Origin: Roseococcus sp. SYP-B2431 | GTDB lineage: Bacteria > Pseudomonadota > Alphaproteobacteria > Acetobacterales > Acetobacteraceae | Direction: 5' to 3' | NCBI RefSeq assembly: GCF_004336745.1 | Contig: NZ_SJXD01000011.1 | Coordinates: forward strand, 496,001 to 560,000 | Length of the DNA: 64,000 bases | In this document: in pieces, positions 33,140 to 42,884 of the stretch | Position numbering within the stretch: position 1 is the first letter of the stretch | Layout of the letters: each line of letters opens with the position of its first letter | The notes under the pieces: model-generated | Seen by the model: the letters and a program-made list of their open reading frames with translations, nothing else | Databases searched by the model: none | Told to the model about the DNA's origin: nothing | Program-made: the position numbers and the translations under genes

Positions 33140-36100
33140 TTGGCGGTAAACTACGGTCTGGGGGCGGCTCTCCGCGCCTCGACGGCCCTGATCGGCGCGA
33201 ATCTCCTTCCGCGATCCTCATCGGCGCTGATCCCCGCCGTGCTGCTGACCCTGGGCGCGGCGGCGCCCGCGCTGGGCCAGAACTGGCAGGGCCCCGGCAC
33301 GGATTTCAACACGGGCGCGAACTGGAGCACCGGGACCATTCCCGGCGTCGGGGATACGGCAGTCTTCCAGAACGCCGGCCCCACCTCGCTATCCACCAGC
33401 CTCAACACCTCGCTCGCCGGCATCCGCTTCGATGCGGGGGCGGCGAGCTACAATCTTACCCTCGGCAACGATATGACGCTGGTCGGCAGCGTCGTGAACA
33501 ATTCCGGCGCGGGTCAGACGATCGGTGTGGCCAACGGAACGACCTTGTTCTTCCAGGGGGCGGCTGCCTCTGGCCAGGGCGTCGAATACATCGTCGACGG
33601 CGCCTTGATTTTCGATAACAACTCGACCGGCGGCAATTCCAGCTTCGTCGTCAATTCGCAGGTCGCCATCCGCGACGCTGCGCGCACCGTCGCGATGGGC
33701 TCGCTCAGCGGTGGCGGCGGAACGCTGGTCCAGAGCTATGCCGGAGGCGACGTCACGCTCCAGGTCGGCAGCCTCGGCACCAGCACGAGCTTCGGGGGGA
33801 GCATCCTGAGCCCTGGCGGCAACATGCTCGACCTGGAAAAGGTCGGCGCCGGCACCCTGACGCTCTCGGGTGCCAACAGCTACGGCGCCACGGCCATCAG
33901 CGCGGGCACGCTGCAGGTGGGCGCCGGCGGCACGACGGGGACTCTCGGCACCGGAGCCGTGGTGAACAACGCGGCCCTGATCTTCGATCGATCCGATTCG
34001 GTCACGGTCGCGAATGCGATCTCGGGCAGCGGCACCGTGGAGCAGGCCGGCACGGGCACCACGATCCTGACGGGCGGCAACAGCTATTCCGGCACGACGA
34101 CGATCAGCGCCGGCACGCTGCAGATCGGCGCTGGCGGCGGCCTGACGGGCACGCTGGGCACCGGCAATGTGGTGAACAACGGGTCCCTGGTCTTCGACCG
34201 CAATAGCATCGACGTCTCGAACGTCATCTCGGGGACCGGCTCGGTCACGATCCAGGGCTCCACATCGCTCTCGGGGGTCAACACCTATTCCGGCGGCACC
34301 TTCATCAACAGCTTTCTCTTCGTCGCCGCGGATTCGGCCCTGGGCGACGCCGCGGGCCGCCTGACCTTCGATCGCGGGTTCCTCACCACCACCGCCTCAT
34401 TCACCTCCAGCCGCGATATCACGATCAATGCGGGCGGCGCCTCCTTCGAGCCTATGCTCGGGGCCACCCTGGCGCTCACCGGTGTCATCTCTGGCTCGGG
34501 CGGCCTTGGCAGCAACGGCCCCGGGACACTGGTGCTGACCGGCGCCAACACCTATTCGGGCGATACCGAGCTCAACGCGGGCATCACCCAGATCGCCGCC
34601 GACGACGCCCTGGGCAGCGGGGCCCGGCTCTATATCAACGGCGGAGCGCTGCGGACGACCGCCAGCCTCACGATGACCCGCGCCATCGAACTGCAGACGC
34701 TGGCCGGCAGCAACCTCACCCCGGACGCCGGCACGACGCTGACGCTCGCGGGCGCCGTCAGCGGCCGGGGCCTGATCATGTCGGGTGCAGGCACGCTGGT
34801 CCTGACCGGCGCCAACAGCTATGGCGACACGATCATCAGCTCGGGCACGCTGCGGGTGGGCAATGGCGGCGCGACAGGGACGCTGGGCAGCGGCGCGGTG
34901 ACCAACGACGCGGCGCTGATCTTCAATCGCACCGGCACGCTAGCGGTCGTGGGTGCGATCTCGGGCACGGGCACCCTGGAGCAGGCCGGGACCGGCACCA
35001 CCATCCTGACCGGCGCCAACACCTATTCCGGCGCGACCACGATCAGCGGCGGCACTTTGCAGGTCGGCAACGGCGGCAGTGAGGGCTCGCTCGGCAGCGG
35101 CGCCGTGGTGAACAGCTCCTTGCTGACTTTCAACCGGAGCGACGACGCGCTGGTCGTCGCCAACGCCATCTCCGGCTCGGGCGGCCTGCGGCAGGCGGGC
35201 AGCGGCGTCGTGACACTCAGCGGCGCCAACACCTATTCCGGCGGGACGGCCATCGATGCGGGCATCCTGGCGATCGGCGACATCGGCGCGCTCGGCTCCG
35301 GCGCCGTGACGTTCGGAGGAGGCGCGCTGCGCTCCAACGTCACCGGAAGCCTGTCGAACACCCTGGCGGTCATCGGGGCTCCGACCGCGACGATCAGCGC
35401 GGCCGCAGGCCAGACCCTGACGCTCACGGGCGCTCTCGTGGCGAGCAGCACCGCGCTGGTCTTTGGCTCCGCGACCGATAGCGGGGTGGTCGCGGCCGGT
35501 TTCGGCAGTGCGACTCAGGGCTCCCCCGCAGTCAGCCTGCGTGTCGCGGGCGGCACGCTCCGGGTGGACAGCAACGCTTTCGGCACCCTGTTGAGCACCT
35601 TCTCCGGCACGACGATCGATTCCAGCGCGACGCTGGATGTCAACGGGCGGACCGGCGACTTTGGCACGATCGCCAATCTCCAGGGCGCGGGCACCCTGAC
35701 CAGCACGGCGGAGATCACCGTCCTGGCCGGCAGCTTCGCCGGCGCCATCACCGGCGCCGCCGGCCTGCAGAAGACCGCGGGCGGCACGCTGGTGCTGACC
35801 GGCACCAACACCTATTCCGGCACCACGAGGATCCTCAACGGCACGCTGCAGATCGGCGATGGCGGCTCGACCGGCACGCTGGGCAGCGGCGCTGTCGTGC
35901 TCGGCAACATCCTGGCCTTCAACCGGGACGACGACGCGCTGGTCGTCGCCAATGCCATCTCCGGCACGGGGCGGATTCGCCAGATCGGCACCGGCACCAC
36001 CACGCTGACCGGGGCGCTGACCTATACGGGCACCACCTCCGTGGAAGCGGGCACGCTGGTCCTCGGCGACGCGCTGAACGCCGTCAACTTGCCCGGCGCC

Positions 36101-38485
36101 GCCACCATCGCCTCCACCGGCACGCTGCGCCTGCAGAACGGCTCGCTGGGCAGCGGCACTATCACAAACGACGGTAACCTGGAGGTCGGCCTTACCGCCA
36201 CCGCGGGCAGCGCGACCATCGTCAACAACTGCTGCCTGCGCTTCAGCGGCTCGGCGACGGCGGGCACCGCCGCGATCACCAACAGCGCGGCCGGCAATAT
36301 CGACTTCGACGAGACCTCGACCGCGGGCGGCGCCAGCATCGCCAATTCGGGCTTCGTGCGCTTCCTTGCCGATTCCTCGGGCGGCGCCGCGGCCTATACC
36401 GGCCTGGCCGGCAGCACGGTCGACTTCTCCTGGATGTCGGGCACTGCCACGACCCTCGGCTCCCTCGCCGGGACGGGAGCCGTGGACGTGGGCAGCATCA
36501 CGCTTTCGGTCGGCGGCGACGGCACTTCCACCACCTTCGCCGGCGTGATCGCGGATGGCGGCGTCCTCGGCGGCGTCGGCGCCGGACTGACCAAGGTGGG
36601 CGCAGGCACGCTGACGCTGACGGGAGCCAATACCTATACCGGCCTCACCACCATCTCCGCCGGCACGCTTCAGGTCGGCAATGGGGGCACGACGGGCGCG
36701 CTGGGCAGCGGCGACATCGTGAACAACGCGGCGCTGGTCTACAATCGCTCGGATGCCGTGGCGCTGGACCAAATGATCAGCGGCAGCGGCACGCTGACCC
36801 AGGCCGGCACGGGCAACCTCATCGTGACCGGGACCAACAGCTATACCGGTGCGACCTTCGTCAATGCCGGCCGCCTCTCGGTGAACGGCTCGATCGCCAG
36901 CTCCTCCGGCGTGACGGTGGCCTCGGGCGCTACGCTGGGCGGCACGGGCAGCCTGCCGGGCGTCTCCGTCCTCTCGGGCGGCACGATCGCGCCGGGCAAT
37001 TCCATCGGCACGCTGAGCGTCGCGGGCAACCTGACCCTCGCGCCCGGCTCGACCACGCAAATCGAGGTGCAGGGCCCCTCGATCGACCGCATCAACGTCA
37101 CCGGCACGGCGGCGCTCGGCGGCACGCTGCAGCTGCTGGCCCAGGGCGGCGCTTATACCTTCAACGCGCCCTATACGATCGTGCAGGCGGGTGCCGTGAC
37201 CGGCAATTTCGCGGCGGTGAACGCCACTGGCAGCTTCGGCGCGGGCGTGACCAGCACGGTCAGCACCACCGCCAGCGAGGCGCAGCTGGTGCTGACGCCG
37301 GCGCCGCTGGTGCCCATCATCACCCCGACCGATCCGGTGGTTCCGCCTCCGGTTCCCCCGCCGGCGGTCAGCAGCGCGCCGGTGATCGGCCCGCGCGGCA
37401 CGGCGAACCAGATTTCCATCGCGGCCGGGCTGGACCGCGCGGTGGCAAGCGGGGCGGACGTCTCGCCGCTCTTCCCGCTCTACAACCTGCCGGCTTCGGC
37501 ACTGCCGCGCGGGCTGGACCAGGTCTCGGGCCAGATCCACGCGGTCGCGCCGGGCATGCATGCGCGCTCGGCCTATCAGTTCCTGGGCACGATCCTGGAG
37601 CCCGGCCGCGGCCAGGGGCTCGGCGACGGGTATGACGGCGCGGCGCCGCGCTATGCGGTCTGGGCCAGCGGCTTCGGCGGCGGCGGGCGCATCGGCTCCT
37701 CGGGGAATGTCGGCACCTATGCGGCGACCGCCAGCGGCGGCGGCGTGGCGGTGGGCACGGATGTGCGGCTCAACGCGCAGGTGGTGGCGGGCATGGCGCT
37801 GGCCGGCTCGGGCGCGATGACGCGGCTGTCCGACAGCATGGGCCGGGCCGAGACCAGCCAGATCCAGGGCGCGATCTACGGCACCGGCACCTTCGGCGCG
37901 CTGCGGCTCTCGGCCGCGGTGGCCTATGGCGGCATGGACGTGACGACGCGCCGCAGCGTGCCCTTCCTGGGGCTGGGCGACATCCGCGGCCGCTACACGA
38001 GCTCTGGCGTCTCGACGCGGCTCGAGGCGGGCTGGCGACTGGAGGGGATCGTGCCGCGCGTGGCCTTGACGCCATCGGTGGCCTTCCAGGGCAGCTGGTA
38101 CGCGGCGCCGGGCTTCAGCGAGACCGCCGCGGGCGGCCAGGGGGCGGCGGCGCTGGCGGTCGCCGGGCGCAATACGGGGCAGTCGCGCATGGAGCTGTCG
38201 CTGCGCGCCGACATGACGCTGACGCCGACGCTGTCGGGCTTCGGCCGGGTCGGCTGGGCGGCCTATCTGCAGCGCGATGCGGGGATGAGCGCGCGCTTCA
38301 TCGGGCTGCCGGGCTCGGGCTTCTCGCTGAGCGGCGCGCGGCCGGACGCCCATGCGGCGCTGGTCTCGGGCGGCGTGGACTGGCGGGTCAGCCCGGGGAT
38401 GACGCTGACCACCCGGCTCGATGCGGAGCTCGCCGCCAACGGCTATGCGGTGAACGGAACCGCGCGGCTCCGCTACGAGTTCTGA
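33140..38485 (+). CDS. Autotransporter with PATR-type passenger repeats (type Va secretion)
   Basis: 1781 residues. It starts at TTG 33140; no ATG occurs until well inside the passenger, and the TTG gives a long signal peptide ending near PALGQ (residue 47). The passenger is a Gly/Ser/Thr-rich beta-helix with at least eleven repeats centred on GANTYSG-type motifs (residues about 240-1240). A proline-rich hinge (VPPPVPPP region, near 1395) precedes the C-terminal beta-barrel (about 1503-1781), which ends in RLRYEF with the terminal Phe expected of an outer-membrane barrel. It is probably a surface adhesin. An upstream hairpin overlaps the ribosome-binding region. Confidence 0.9.
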   Translation: MAVNYGLGAALRASTALIGANLLPRSSSALIPAVLLTLGAAAPALGQNWQGPGTDFNTGANWSTGTIPGVGDTAVFQNAGPTSLSTSLNTSLAGIRFDAGAASYNLTLGNDMTLVGSVVNNSGAGQTIGVANGTTLFFQGAAASGQGVEYIVDGALIFDNNSTGGNSSFVVNSQVAIRDAARTVAMGSLSGGGGTLVQSYAGGDVTLQVGSLGTSTSFGGSILSPGGNMLDLEKVGAGTLTLSGANSYGATAISAGTLQVGAGGTTGTLGTGAVVNNAALIFDRSDSVTVANAISGSGTVEQAGTGTTILTGGNSYSGTTTISAGTLQIGAGGGLTGTLGTGNVVNNGSLVFDRNSIDVSNVISGTGSVTIQGSTSLSGVNTYSGGTFINSFLFVAADSALGDAAGRLTFDRGFLTTTASFTSSRDITINAGGASFEPMLGATLALTGVISGSGGLGSNGPGTLVLTGANTYSGDTELNAGITQIAADDALGSGARLYINGGALRTTASLTMTRAIELQTLAGSNLTPDAGTTLTLAGAVSGRGLIMSGAGTLVLTGANSYGDTIISSGTLRVGNGGATGTLGSGAVTNDAALIFNRTGTLAVVGAISGTGTLEQAGTGTTILTGANTYSGATTISGGTLQVGNGGSEGSLGSGAVVNSSLLTFNRSDDALVVANAISGSGGLRQAGSGVVTLSGANTYSGGTAIDAGILAIGDIGALGSGAVTFGGGALRSNVTGSLSNTLAVIGAPTATISAAAGQTLTLTGALVASSTALVFGSATDSGVVAAGFGSATQGSPAVSLRVAGGTLRVDSNAFGTLLSTFSGTTIDSSATLDVNGRTGDFGTIANLQGAGTLTSTAEITVLAGSFAGAITGAAGLQKTAGGTLVLTGTNTYSGTTRILNGTLQIGDGGSTGTLGSGAVVLGNILAFNRDDDALVVANAISGTGRIRQIGTGTTTLTGALTYTGTTSVEAGTLVLGDALNAVNLPGAATIASTGTLRLQNGSLGSGTITNDGNLEVGLTATAGSATIVNNCCLRFSGSATAGTAAITNSAAGNIDFDETSTAGGASIANSGFVRFLADSSGGAAAYTGLAGSTVDFSWMSGTATTLGSLAGTGAVDVGSITLSVGGDGTSTTFAGVIADGGVLGGVGAGLTKVGAGTLTLTGANTYTGLTTISAGTLQVGNGGTTGALGSGDIVNNAALVYNRSDAVALDQMISGSGTLTQAGTGNLIVTGTNSYTGATFVNAGRLSVNGSIASSSGVTVASGATLGGTGSLPGVSVLSGGTIAPGNSIGTLSVAGNLTLAPGSTTQIEVQGPSIDRINVTGTAALGGTLQLLAQGGAYTFNAPYTIVQAGAVTGNFAAVNATGSFGAGVTSTVSTTASEAQLVLTPAPLVPIITPTDPVVPPPVPPPAVSSAPVIGPRGTANQISIAAGLDRAVASGADVSPLFPLYNLPASALPRGLDQVSGQIHAVAPGMHARSAYQFLGTILEPGRGQGLGDGYDGAAPRYAVWASGFGGGGRIGSSGNVGTYAATASGGGVAVGTDVRLNAQVVAGMALAGSGAMTRLSDSMGRAETSQIQGAIYGTGTFGALRLSAAVAYGGMDVTTRRSVPFLGLGDIRGRYTSSGVSTRLEAGWRLEGIVPRVALTPSVAFQGSWYAAPGFSETAAGGQGAAALAVAGRNTGQSRMELSLRADMTLTPTLSGFGRVGWAAYLQRDAGMSARFIGLPGSGFSLSGARPDAHAALVSGGVDWRVSPGMTLTTRLDAELAANGYAVNGTARLRYEF
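33842..36890 (+). repeat. Intragenic repeats of the autotransporter passenger
   Basis: At least eleven imperfect copies of a unit carrying GTLxLTGANTYSGxTxISxGTLQVGxGG, mostly spaced about 200-270 bases apart. At DNA level the run around ACCGGCGCCAACACCTATTC recurs almost unchanged (for example near 34540 and 35010), and a longer block near 35130 is repeated near 35925. These could support unequal recombination within the gene. Confidence 0.85.
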
Positions 38486-38598
38486 CGGAGCGCGGCCCGG
38501 GCGGCGTCTCCTGCGGCGAAGGGCCGCTGCGGCTCCCGGGCACGGGCCGCGATGGAACCCGGATTGGCGCCTGCGTCCAGGCGTGACACAGACGCCGG

Positions 38599-39234
38599 AT
38601 GCAGGATCCGTGGCAGCAGTTCGACTCCCTTCCTGATCCCGGGCCGCCCTACCGAGACCGCTATCCGGTCGCCATGCCGGATGGCTCCTTCCTGCACATG
38701 CCGATCCGCCCCATCGGCGTCGCCGGGCTGATCGCCACCCAGGCCAGCTTCCCCGTGATCCACGCGCTGGCCGGCTGGATGGCCGCGGCCTGCCGGGACT
38801 TGCGGCCGGAGGTCGTGCTCGGCCTTTCCACCCTGGGCCATGTCTTCGCGCCCCTGCTGGCCGAGCGCCTCGGCCATTCCAACTGGGTCGCGGCCGGCTA
38901 TTCGCGGAAGCTCTGGTACGACGAGGCGCTGAGCGTGCCGATGCGCTCCATCACCACCACCGCCGAGCGCCGCGTCTGGCTCGATCCGCGGATGCTGCCG
39001 CGGCTGCAGGGGCGGCGCGTGCTCCTCGTGGACGACGTGATCTCGACGGGCAGCTCCGCGGTGGCGGGCCTCGGGCTTCTGGCGGCGGCGGGGATGCGGC
39101 CGGTGGGCCTTTGCGTCGCGATGATCCAGACCCGGCGCTGGGAGGCCGGATGGCCGGCCGACATCCCCATCGTGACGGTCTGCGAGACGCCCCGCTTCGA
39201 GCAGCGGGACGGCGCCTGGCTCCCCGTCGGCTAA
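38599..39234 (+). CDS. Phosphoribosyltransferase-domain protein
   Basis: 211 residues. The type I PRTase PRPP-binding motif VLLVDDVISTGSS is at about residues 141-153, followed by the expected alpha helix. Upstream, LGLSTLGHVFAPLLAERLG and the flexible-loop region around SRKLWYDEAL fit an adenine/hypoxanthine or regulatory PRTase. The substrate is uncertain: it may salvage a purine or only bind PRPP. It is a single gene between the autotransporter and the aminotransferase, 113 bases after the barrel stop. Confidence 0.83.
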   Translation: MQDPWQQFDSLPDPGPPYRDRYPVAMPDGSFLHMPIRPIGVAGLIATQASFPVIHALAGWMAAACRDLRPEVVLGLSTLGHVFAPLLAERLGHSNWVAAGYSRKLWYDEALSVPMRSITTTAERRVWLDPRMLPRLQGRRVLLVDDVISTGSSAVAGLGLLAAAGMRPVGLCVAMIQTRRWEAGWPADIPIVTVCETPRFEQRDGAWLPVG

Positions 39235-39322
39235 CGGGATCTTCCGGGCGGGGCCGCCCGGAAGGTTGCGCCGGGCGCCTGCTCCGCGCGAAGCTCCCCC
39301 CGGACATCCCGCGGAGAGCCCC

Positions 39323-40705
39323 ATGCGCCCGAACAACCTCCACGAAGCCGACATCGCGCATTTCATCCACCAGCAGACCGACCTCGCCGACCATGCCGAG
39401 CACGGCGCCATCCTGATGGACCGCGGCGAGGGCGTGCGGGTCTGGGACACGGAGGGACGCGAATACATCGAGGCGATGGCAGGGCTCTGGTGCACCTCGC
39501 TCGGGTTCTCCGAGAAGCGGCTGGCCGATGCCGCCTACAAGCAGCTCCTGCAGCTGCCCTATTATCACACCTTCTTCGCCAAGGGGCATGAGCCGGGCGT
39601 CGTGCTGGCCGAGAAGCTGATCGGGCTGGCGCCGGAAGGCCTGACCAACGTGGCCTTCCAGTGCTCGGGCTCGGAGGCGAACGACGCCGCCATCAAGATG
39701 ATCTGGTACTACAACAACCTGGTCGGGCGGCCGTCCAAGAAGAAGATCATCGGGCGCGTGCGCGGCTACCACGGCAACACCATCGCGACCGCCTCGCTCT
39801 CCGGACAGCCGCATATGCAGGCGGATTTCGACCTGCCCTATGGCGACCGCTTCCTGAAGGTCAGCAACCCGCACTATTACCGCGCCGCCGAGCCCGGCGA
39901 GACGGAGGAGCAGTTCTCCGCCCGCATGGCGGACGAGCTGGAGGCGCTGATCGAGAAGGAAGGTGCTGAGAACATCGCGGCCTTCTTCGCCGAGCCGGTG
40001 CAGGGCGGCGGCGGCGCGCTCACCCCGCCGCGTGGCTACTTCGACCTGATCCAGCCCATCCTGAGGAAGCACGACATCCTCTTCGTCGCCGACGAGGTGA
40101 TCTGCGGCTTCGGGCGCACCGGCGAGATGTGGGGCAGCCTCACCTATGGCATCAAGCCCGACATCCTGACCTGCGCGAAGCAGCTGACGGCGGCCTATCA
40201 GCCGCTCTCGGCTACGCTGATCTCCAGGCCCATCCACGAGGCGCTGGTCGCGGGCTCGAGGAAGAACGGCAGCTTCGGCCATGGCTACACCTATGGCGGC
40301 CATCCGGTGGCCTGCGCGGTCGGCGTCGAGACGCTGAACATCTATGCCGAGCGCGACATGATCGGCCATGTGAAGAAGGTGTCGCCGGCCTTCCTCGCGG
40401 GCCTGGAACAGTTCCGCGGCCATCCGCTGGTGGGCGACGTGCGCGGGGTGGGCCTGATCGCCGGCGTCGAGCTGATGGCCGACAAGGCGGCGAGGACGCC
40501 CTTCACGCCGGCGCAGAAGGTGGGCGTGCTGGTGCAGGAGAAGTGCCGCGAGGCCGGGCTCGTGGTCCGCGCCATCGGCGACCGCATCGCCTTCACGCCG
40601 CCGCTCATCATCACCGAGGCCGAGATCGGCGAGATGTGCGCGCGCTTCGGCCGGGGCCTGGATGCAGCCTGGGCCGAGATGGGGGCTGTCCCGAGGGCCG
40701 CCTGA
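39323..40705 (+). CDS. Class III omega-aminotransferase (PLP-dependent)
   Basis: 460 residues, fold type I. Visible residues: CSGSEANDAAIKM near residue 113 for PLP phosphate, RGYHGNTIATASLSG near 148, ADEVICGFGRTGEMWG near 255 with the PLP-binding Asp, and TCAKQLTAAYQPLSA with the Schiff-base Lys near 285. This resembles beta-alanine/taurine:pyruvate and related diamine aminotransferases. ATG 39323 has GGAG upstream and starts MRPNNLHEAD, typical of the group; an earlier in-frame start at 39266 would add 19 unconserved residues. It stands alone. Confidence 0.93.
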   Translation: MRPNNLHEADIAHFIHQQTDLADHAEHGAILMDRGEGVRVWDTEGREYIEAMAGLWCTSLGFSEKRLADAAYKQLLQLPYYHTFFAKGHEPGVVLAEKLIGLAPEGLTNVAFQCSGSEANDAAIKMIWYYNNLVGRPSKKKIIGRVRGYHGNTIATASLSGQPHMQADFDLPYGDRFLKVSNPHYYRAAEPGETEEQFSARMADELEALIEKEGAENIAAFFAEPVQGGGGALTPPRGYFDLIQPILRKHDILFVADEVICGFGRTGEMWGSLTYGIKPDILTCAKQLTAAYQPLSATLISRPIHEALVAGSRKNGSFGHGYTYGGHPVACAVGVETLNIYAERDMIGHVKKVSPAFLAGLEQFRGHPLVGDVRGVGLIAGVELMADKAARTPFTPAQKVGVLVQEKCREAGLVVRAIGDRIAFTPPLIITEAEIGEMCARFGRGLDAAWAEMGAVPRAA

Positions 40706-41002
40706 CGGCTGCCTTTTCCGCGCGGCGCGGCGACCCCGTTTCCCGGCTCGACGCCGCGCCGGAATTCGAGCCGAAGGAGCGGCGGCACGGCTTCATCGAG
40801 CCCCGGGGAGTCCCTGAATTCCGGGACAGCGGGCGGGGCAAGGCGCCCGCCCTTGTCCGCGCGGGCGATCCGGGCCTGCAACTTCATCCATTCTTGCCGG
40901 GTTCAAGCCGGGACGGGCGCGCTTCCATGCGGACCGCCTTGAATTCGCCGGAGTTATGCCTTTGATTGCCATCGTCGAATTGTCGTGAAAGCTCCGTCCG
41001 CC
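40706..41002. other. Intergenic region with inverted repeats
   Basis: 297 bases with no convincing gene. GGCGCGGCG (40724) and CGCCGCGCC (40752) form a 9-bp stem with a 19-nt loop, a possible terminator for the aminotransferase. CCGGAATTC (40759) and GAATTCCGG (40816) form a second 9-base inverted repeat. The last 60 bases are AT-richer and should contain the promoter of the beta-propeller operon. Confidence 0.4.
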
Positions 41003-42109
41003 ATGTGGCGCGCCGCCCTGCTGTCCCTTTGCATTGCCGCCGCGCCGGCGCGGGCCGACACGGTCTACGTCCTCAATTCCGGGGACGCCTCCATCTCCGT
41101 CGTGGACGTCACCACCTTCACCGAGACCCGCCGCATCCCGCTGCTGCGCGAGGCGCACCACATCGTCCTCTCGCCGGACGGCCGCGACCTCGTCCTGGGC
41201 GACAGCGCGGCCAACGAGCTGATCTTCCTCGACCCGCAGACCGGCGAGATCCGCCGGCGGGAGCGCATCAGCAACCCCTATCATCTGGAATACAGCCCCA
41301 ATGGCCGCTTCCTCGTGGTGGCCTCGCTCCGTCGCGACCACATCGACATCTACGATGCCGCCTCGCTCACGCTGCTCCAACGCTTCCGCCAGCGCGACAA
41401 GCCGAGCCACGTGGCCTTCAGCCCGGACAGCCGCTGGTTCTACGTGACCCTCCAGGGCACCGGGCAGGTCGCCGCCGTGGACCTGCTCACGAGTTCCCTG
41501 GCCTGGGTGCAGGATGTCGGCCCCGAGCCGGCCGGCATCATCTGGAATCGCGGCAAGCTCGTGATCGGGCTGATGGGCCGCAGGGACTTCGTGACGCTCG
41601 ACCCCGAGACGCGCGAGGTGCGCGTCGCCTTCCAGGTCGGCCGCGGCGCGCATACGGCCTTCGCGGCGCCCGACGGCAGGACGCTCTGGGCCACCTCGCG
41701 CGTGGACAGCCGCATCGCCGAGGTGGACGCCGATACCTACGAGGTCCGCCGCGTCTTCGACATTCCCGGCGGGCCGGACTGCCTGGCCTTCGACCCCGAG
41801 GGCCGCATCTTCGCGACCCTGCGCTGGACGGGTCGGATGCTGGCCTTCGATCCGCGCACGGGGGAGAACGCCCAGGTCCGCGTCGGCCGGAGCCCGCATG
41901 GGATCTTCGTGATGCCGCAGCGCCAGGGCGTCGGCGCCGATTTCGCCTTTGCCGCCCCTGGCGCGGTCAGCGGCAGCCGGCCCATGGCGCGGCCGGTCGC
42001 AGGTGGCGGCGCGGTCGCGGGAGCCGTGGCGCCGGTCGGGGCCGATGCCGCGATACGCGTGAATGCAGGCACGCCCGGTACCCATCCCCCGCGCCCGACC
42101 CTGCGCTGA
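40985..42109 (+). CDS. Periplasmic YncE-type beta-propeller protein
   Basis: 374 residues with GTG start, or 368 from the ATG at 41003; both give a signal peptide ending APARA. The mature part begins DTVYVLNSGDASISVVDV and shows seven-bladed YVTN/YncE propeller repeats (for example HIVLSPDGRDLVLGD, HVAFSPDSRWFYV, CLAFDPEGRIFATL). The C-terminal 45 residues are Ala/Gly/Pro-rich and probably disordered. Such propellers serve as binding or scaffold proteins. It is first of three genes: the next starts seven bases after its stop. Confidence 0.83.
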   Translation: MKAPSAMWRAALLSLCIAAAPARADTVYVLNSGDASISVVDVTTFTETRRIPLLREAHHIVLSPDGRDLVLGDSAANELIFLDPQTGEIRRRERISNPYHLEYSPNGRFLVVASLRRDHIDIYDAASLTLLQRFRQRDKPSHVAFSPDSRWFYVTLQGTGQVAAVDLLTSSLAWVQDVGPEPAGIIWNRGKLVIGLMGRRDFVTLDPETREVRVAFQVGRGAHTAFAAPDGRTLWATSRVDSRIAEVDADTYEVRRVFDIPGGPDCLAFDPEGRIFATLRWTGRMLAFDPRTGENAQVRVGRSPHGIFVMPQRQGVGADFAFAAPGAVSGSRPMARPVAGGGAVAGAVAPVGADAAIRVNAGTPGTHPPRPTLR

Positions 42110-42116
42110 ATCCGGC

Positions 42117-42884
42117 ATGCCGACACGCCGCGCCCTCGGCCTCGCCGCGCTGGCGCTGCCGACGGCGGCCGCGGGGCAGCCGGCGAGCCCCCGTCTGGCG
42201 CGGGCCTGCGCCGGCACGGTCTACCTGACCATCGACACCGGCTGGGCGCGCGAGGCGGAGACGATCGCGGCCGCCATGGCCCGGCACGGCATCGTCGCGA
42301 CGCTCTTCGTGGCCCATGAGCCGACCTTTCGCGGCGACCGATCGCTGGACCCCGGCTGGGGCCCGTTCTGGCGGGCGAGGGCGGCGGAAGGCCATGCCTT
42401 CGCGAGCCACACCTGGCGGCACTGGTACTTCCGCGGCGATGCGGGCCCGGGCCGGACCTCCTACCTCTCCAACCGGGGCGAGGGGCGGGAGGTGCTGGAC
42501 GGGCCGGCCCTCTGCGCCGAGCTCGCGCGGCCGGTCGAGGCCCTCCGGGCCCTGGCGCCCCAGGCCCGGATCCTGCCGCTCTGGCGCGCGCCGGGCGGCA
42601 TCGTGACGCCGGGCGCGCTGCGCATGGCCGAGGCCTGCGGGCTGCGGCACCAGGGCTGGACCGCGCAGGGCTTCCTCGGCGACGAGCTGGATTCCGCGGC
42701 CAGCCCCAATGCCGCGCTGCTCCGCCGCAACCTCGCCCGGATCCGCGATGGTGAAGTTCTCGTCATGCATTGGGGCGTGCGCTCGCGCCGCGAGCCCTTC
42801 GGCCTTATCTTCGAGGCGCTGGTGACGGGCCTGCTCGACCGGGGCTTCTGCTTCGCCACCCTCCCTGCCCAGGGCAAGACATGA
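42117..42884 (+). CDS. Polysaccharide deacetylase (NodB-like), exported
   Basis: 255 residues. The twin-arginine-like start MPTRRALGLAALALPTAAAG suggests export. The NodB homology domain shows TVYLTIDTGW (metal and catalytic Asp region, near residue 38) and SHTWRH near 97, the HxxxH zinc motif; LPLWRAPGG near 155 fits motif 3 (RxPGG) and VLVMHWG near 215 supplies the motif-5 His. It would remove acetyl groups from a cell-envelope sugar. The next gene's ATG overlaps its stop (ATGA). Confidence 0.85.
   Translation: MPTRRALGLAALALPTAAAGQPASPRLARACAGTVYLTIDTGWAREAETIAAAMARHGIVATLFVAHEPTFRGDRSLDPGWGPFWRARAAEGHAFASHTWRHWYFRGDAGPGRTSYLSNRGEGREVLDGPALCAELARPVEALRALAPQARILPLWRAPGGIVTPGALRMAEACGLRHQGWTAQGFLGDELDSAASPNAALLRRNLARIRDGEVLVMHWGVRSRREPFGLIFEALVTGLLDRGFCFATLPAQGKT

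Noticed and set aside
34940-38353. Very long antisense open frame (over 1100 residues) opposite the autotransporter
   Set aside because: Arg/Ala/Gly/His-rich low-information translation with no motifs; a by-product of high GC and repeats on the other strand.
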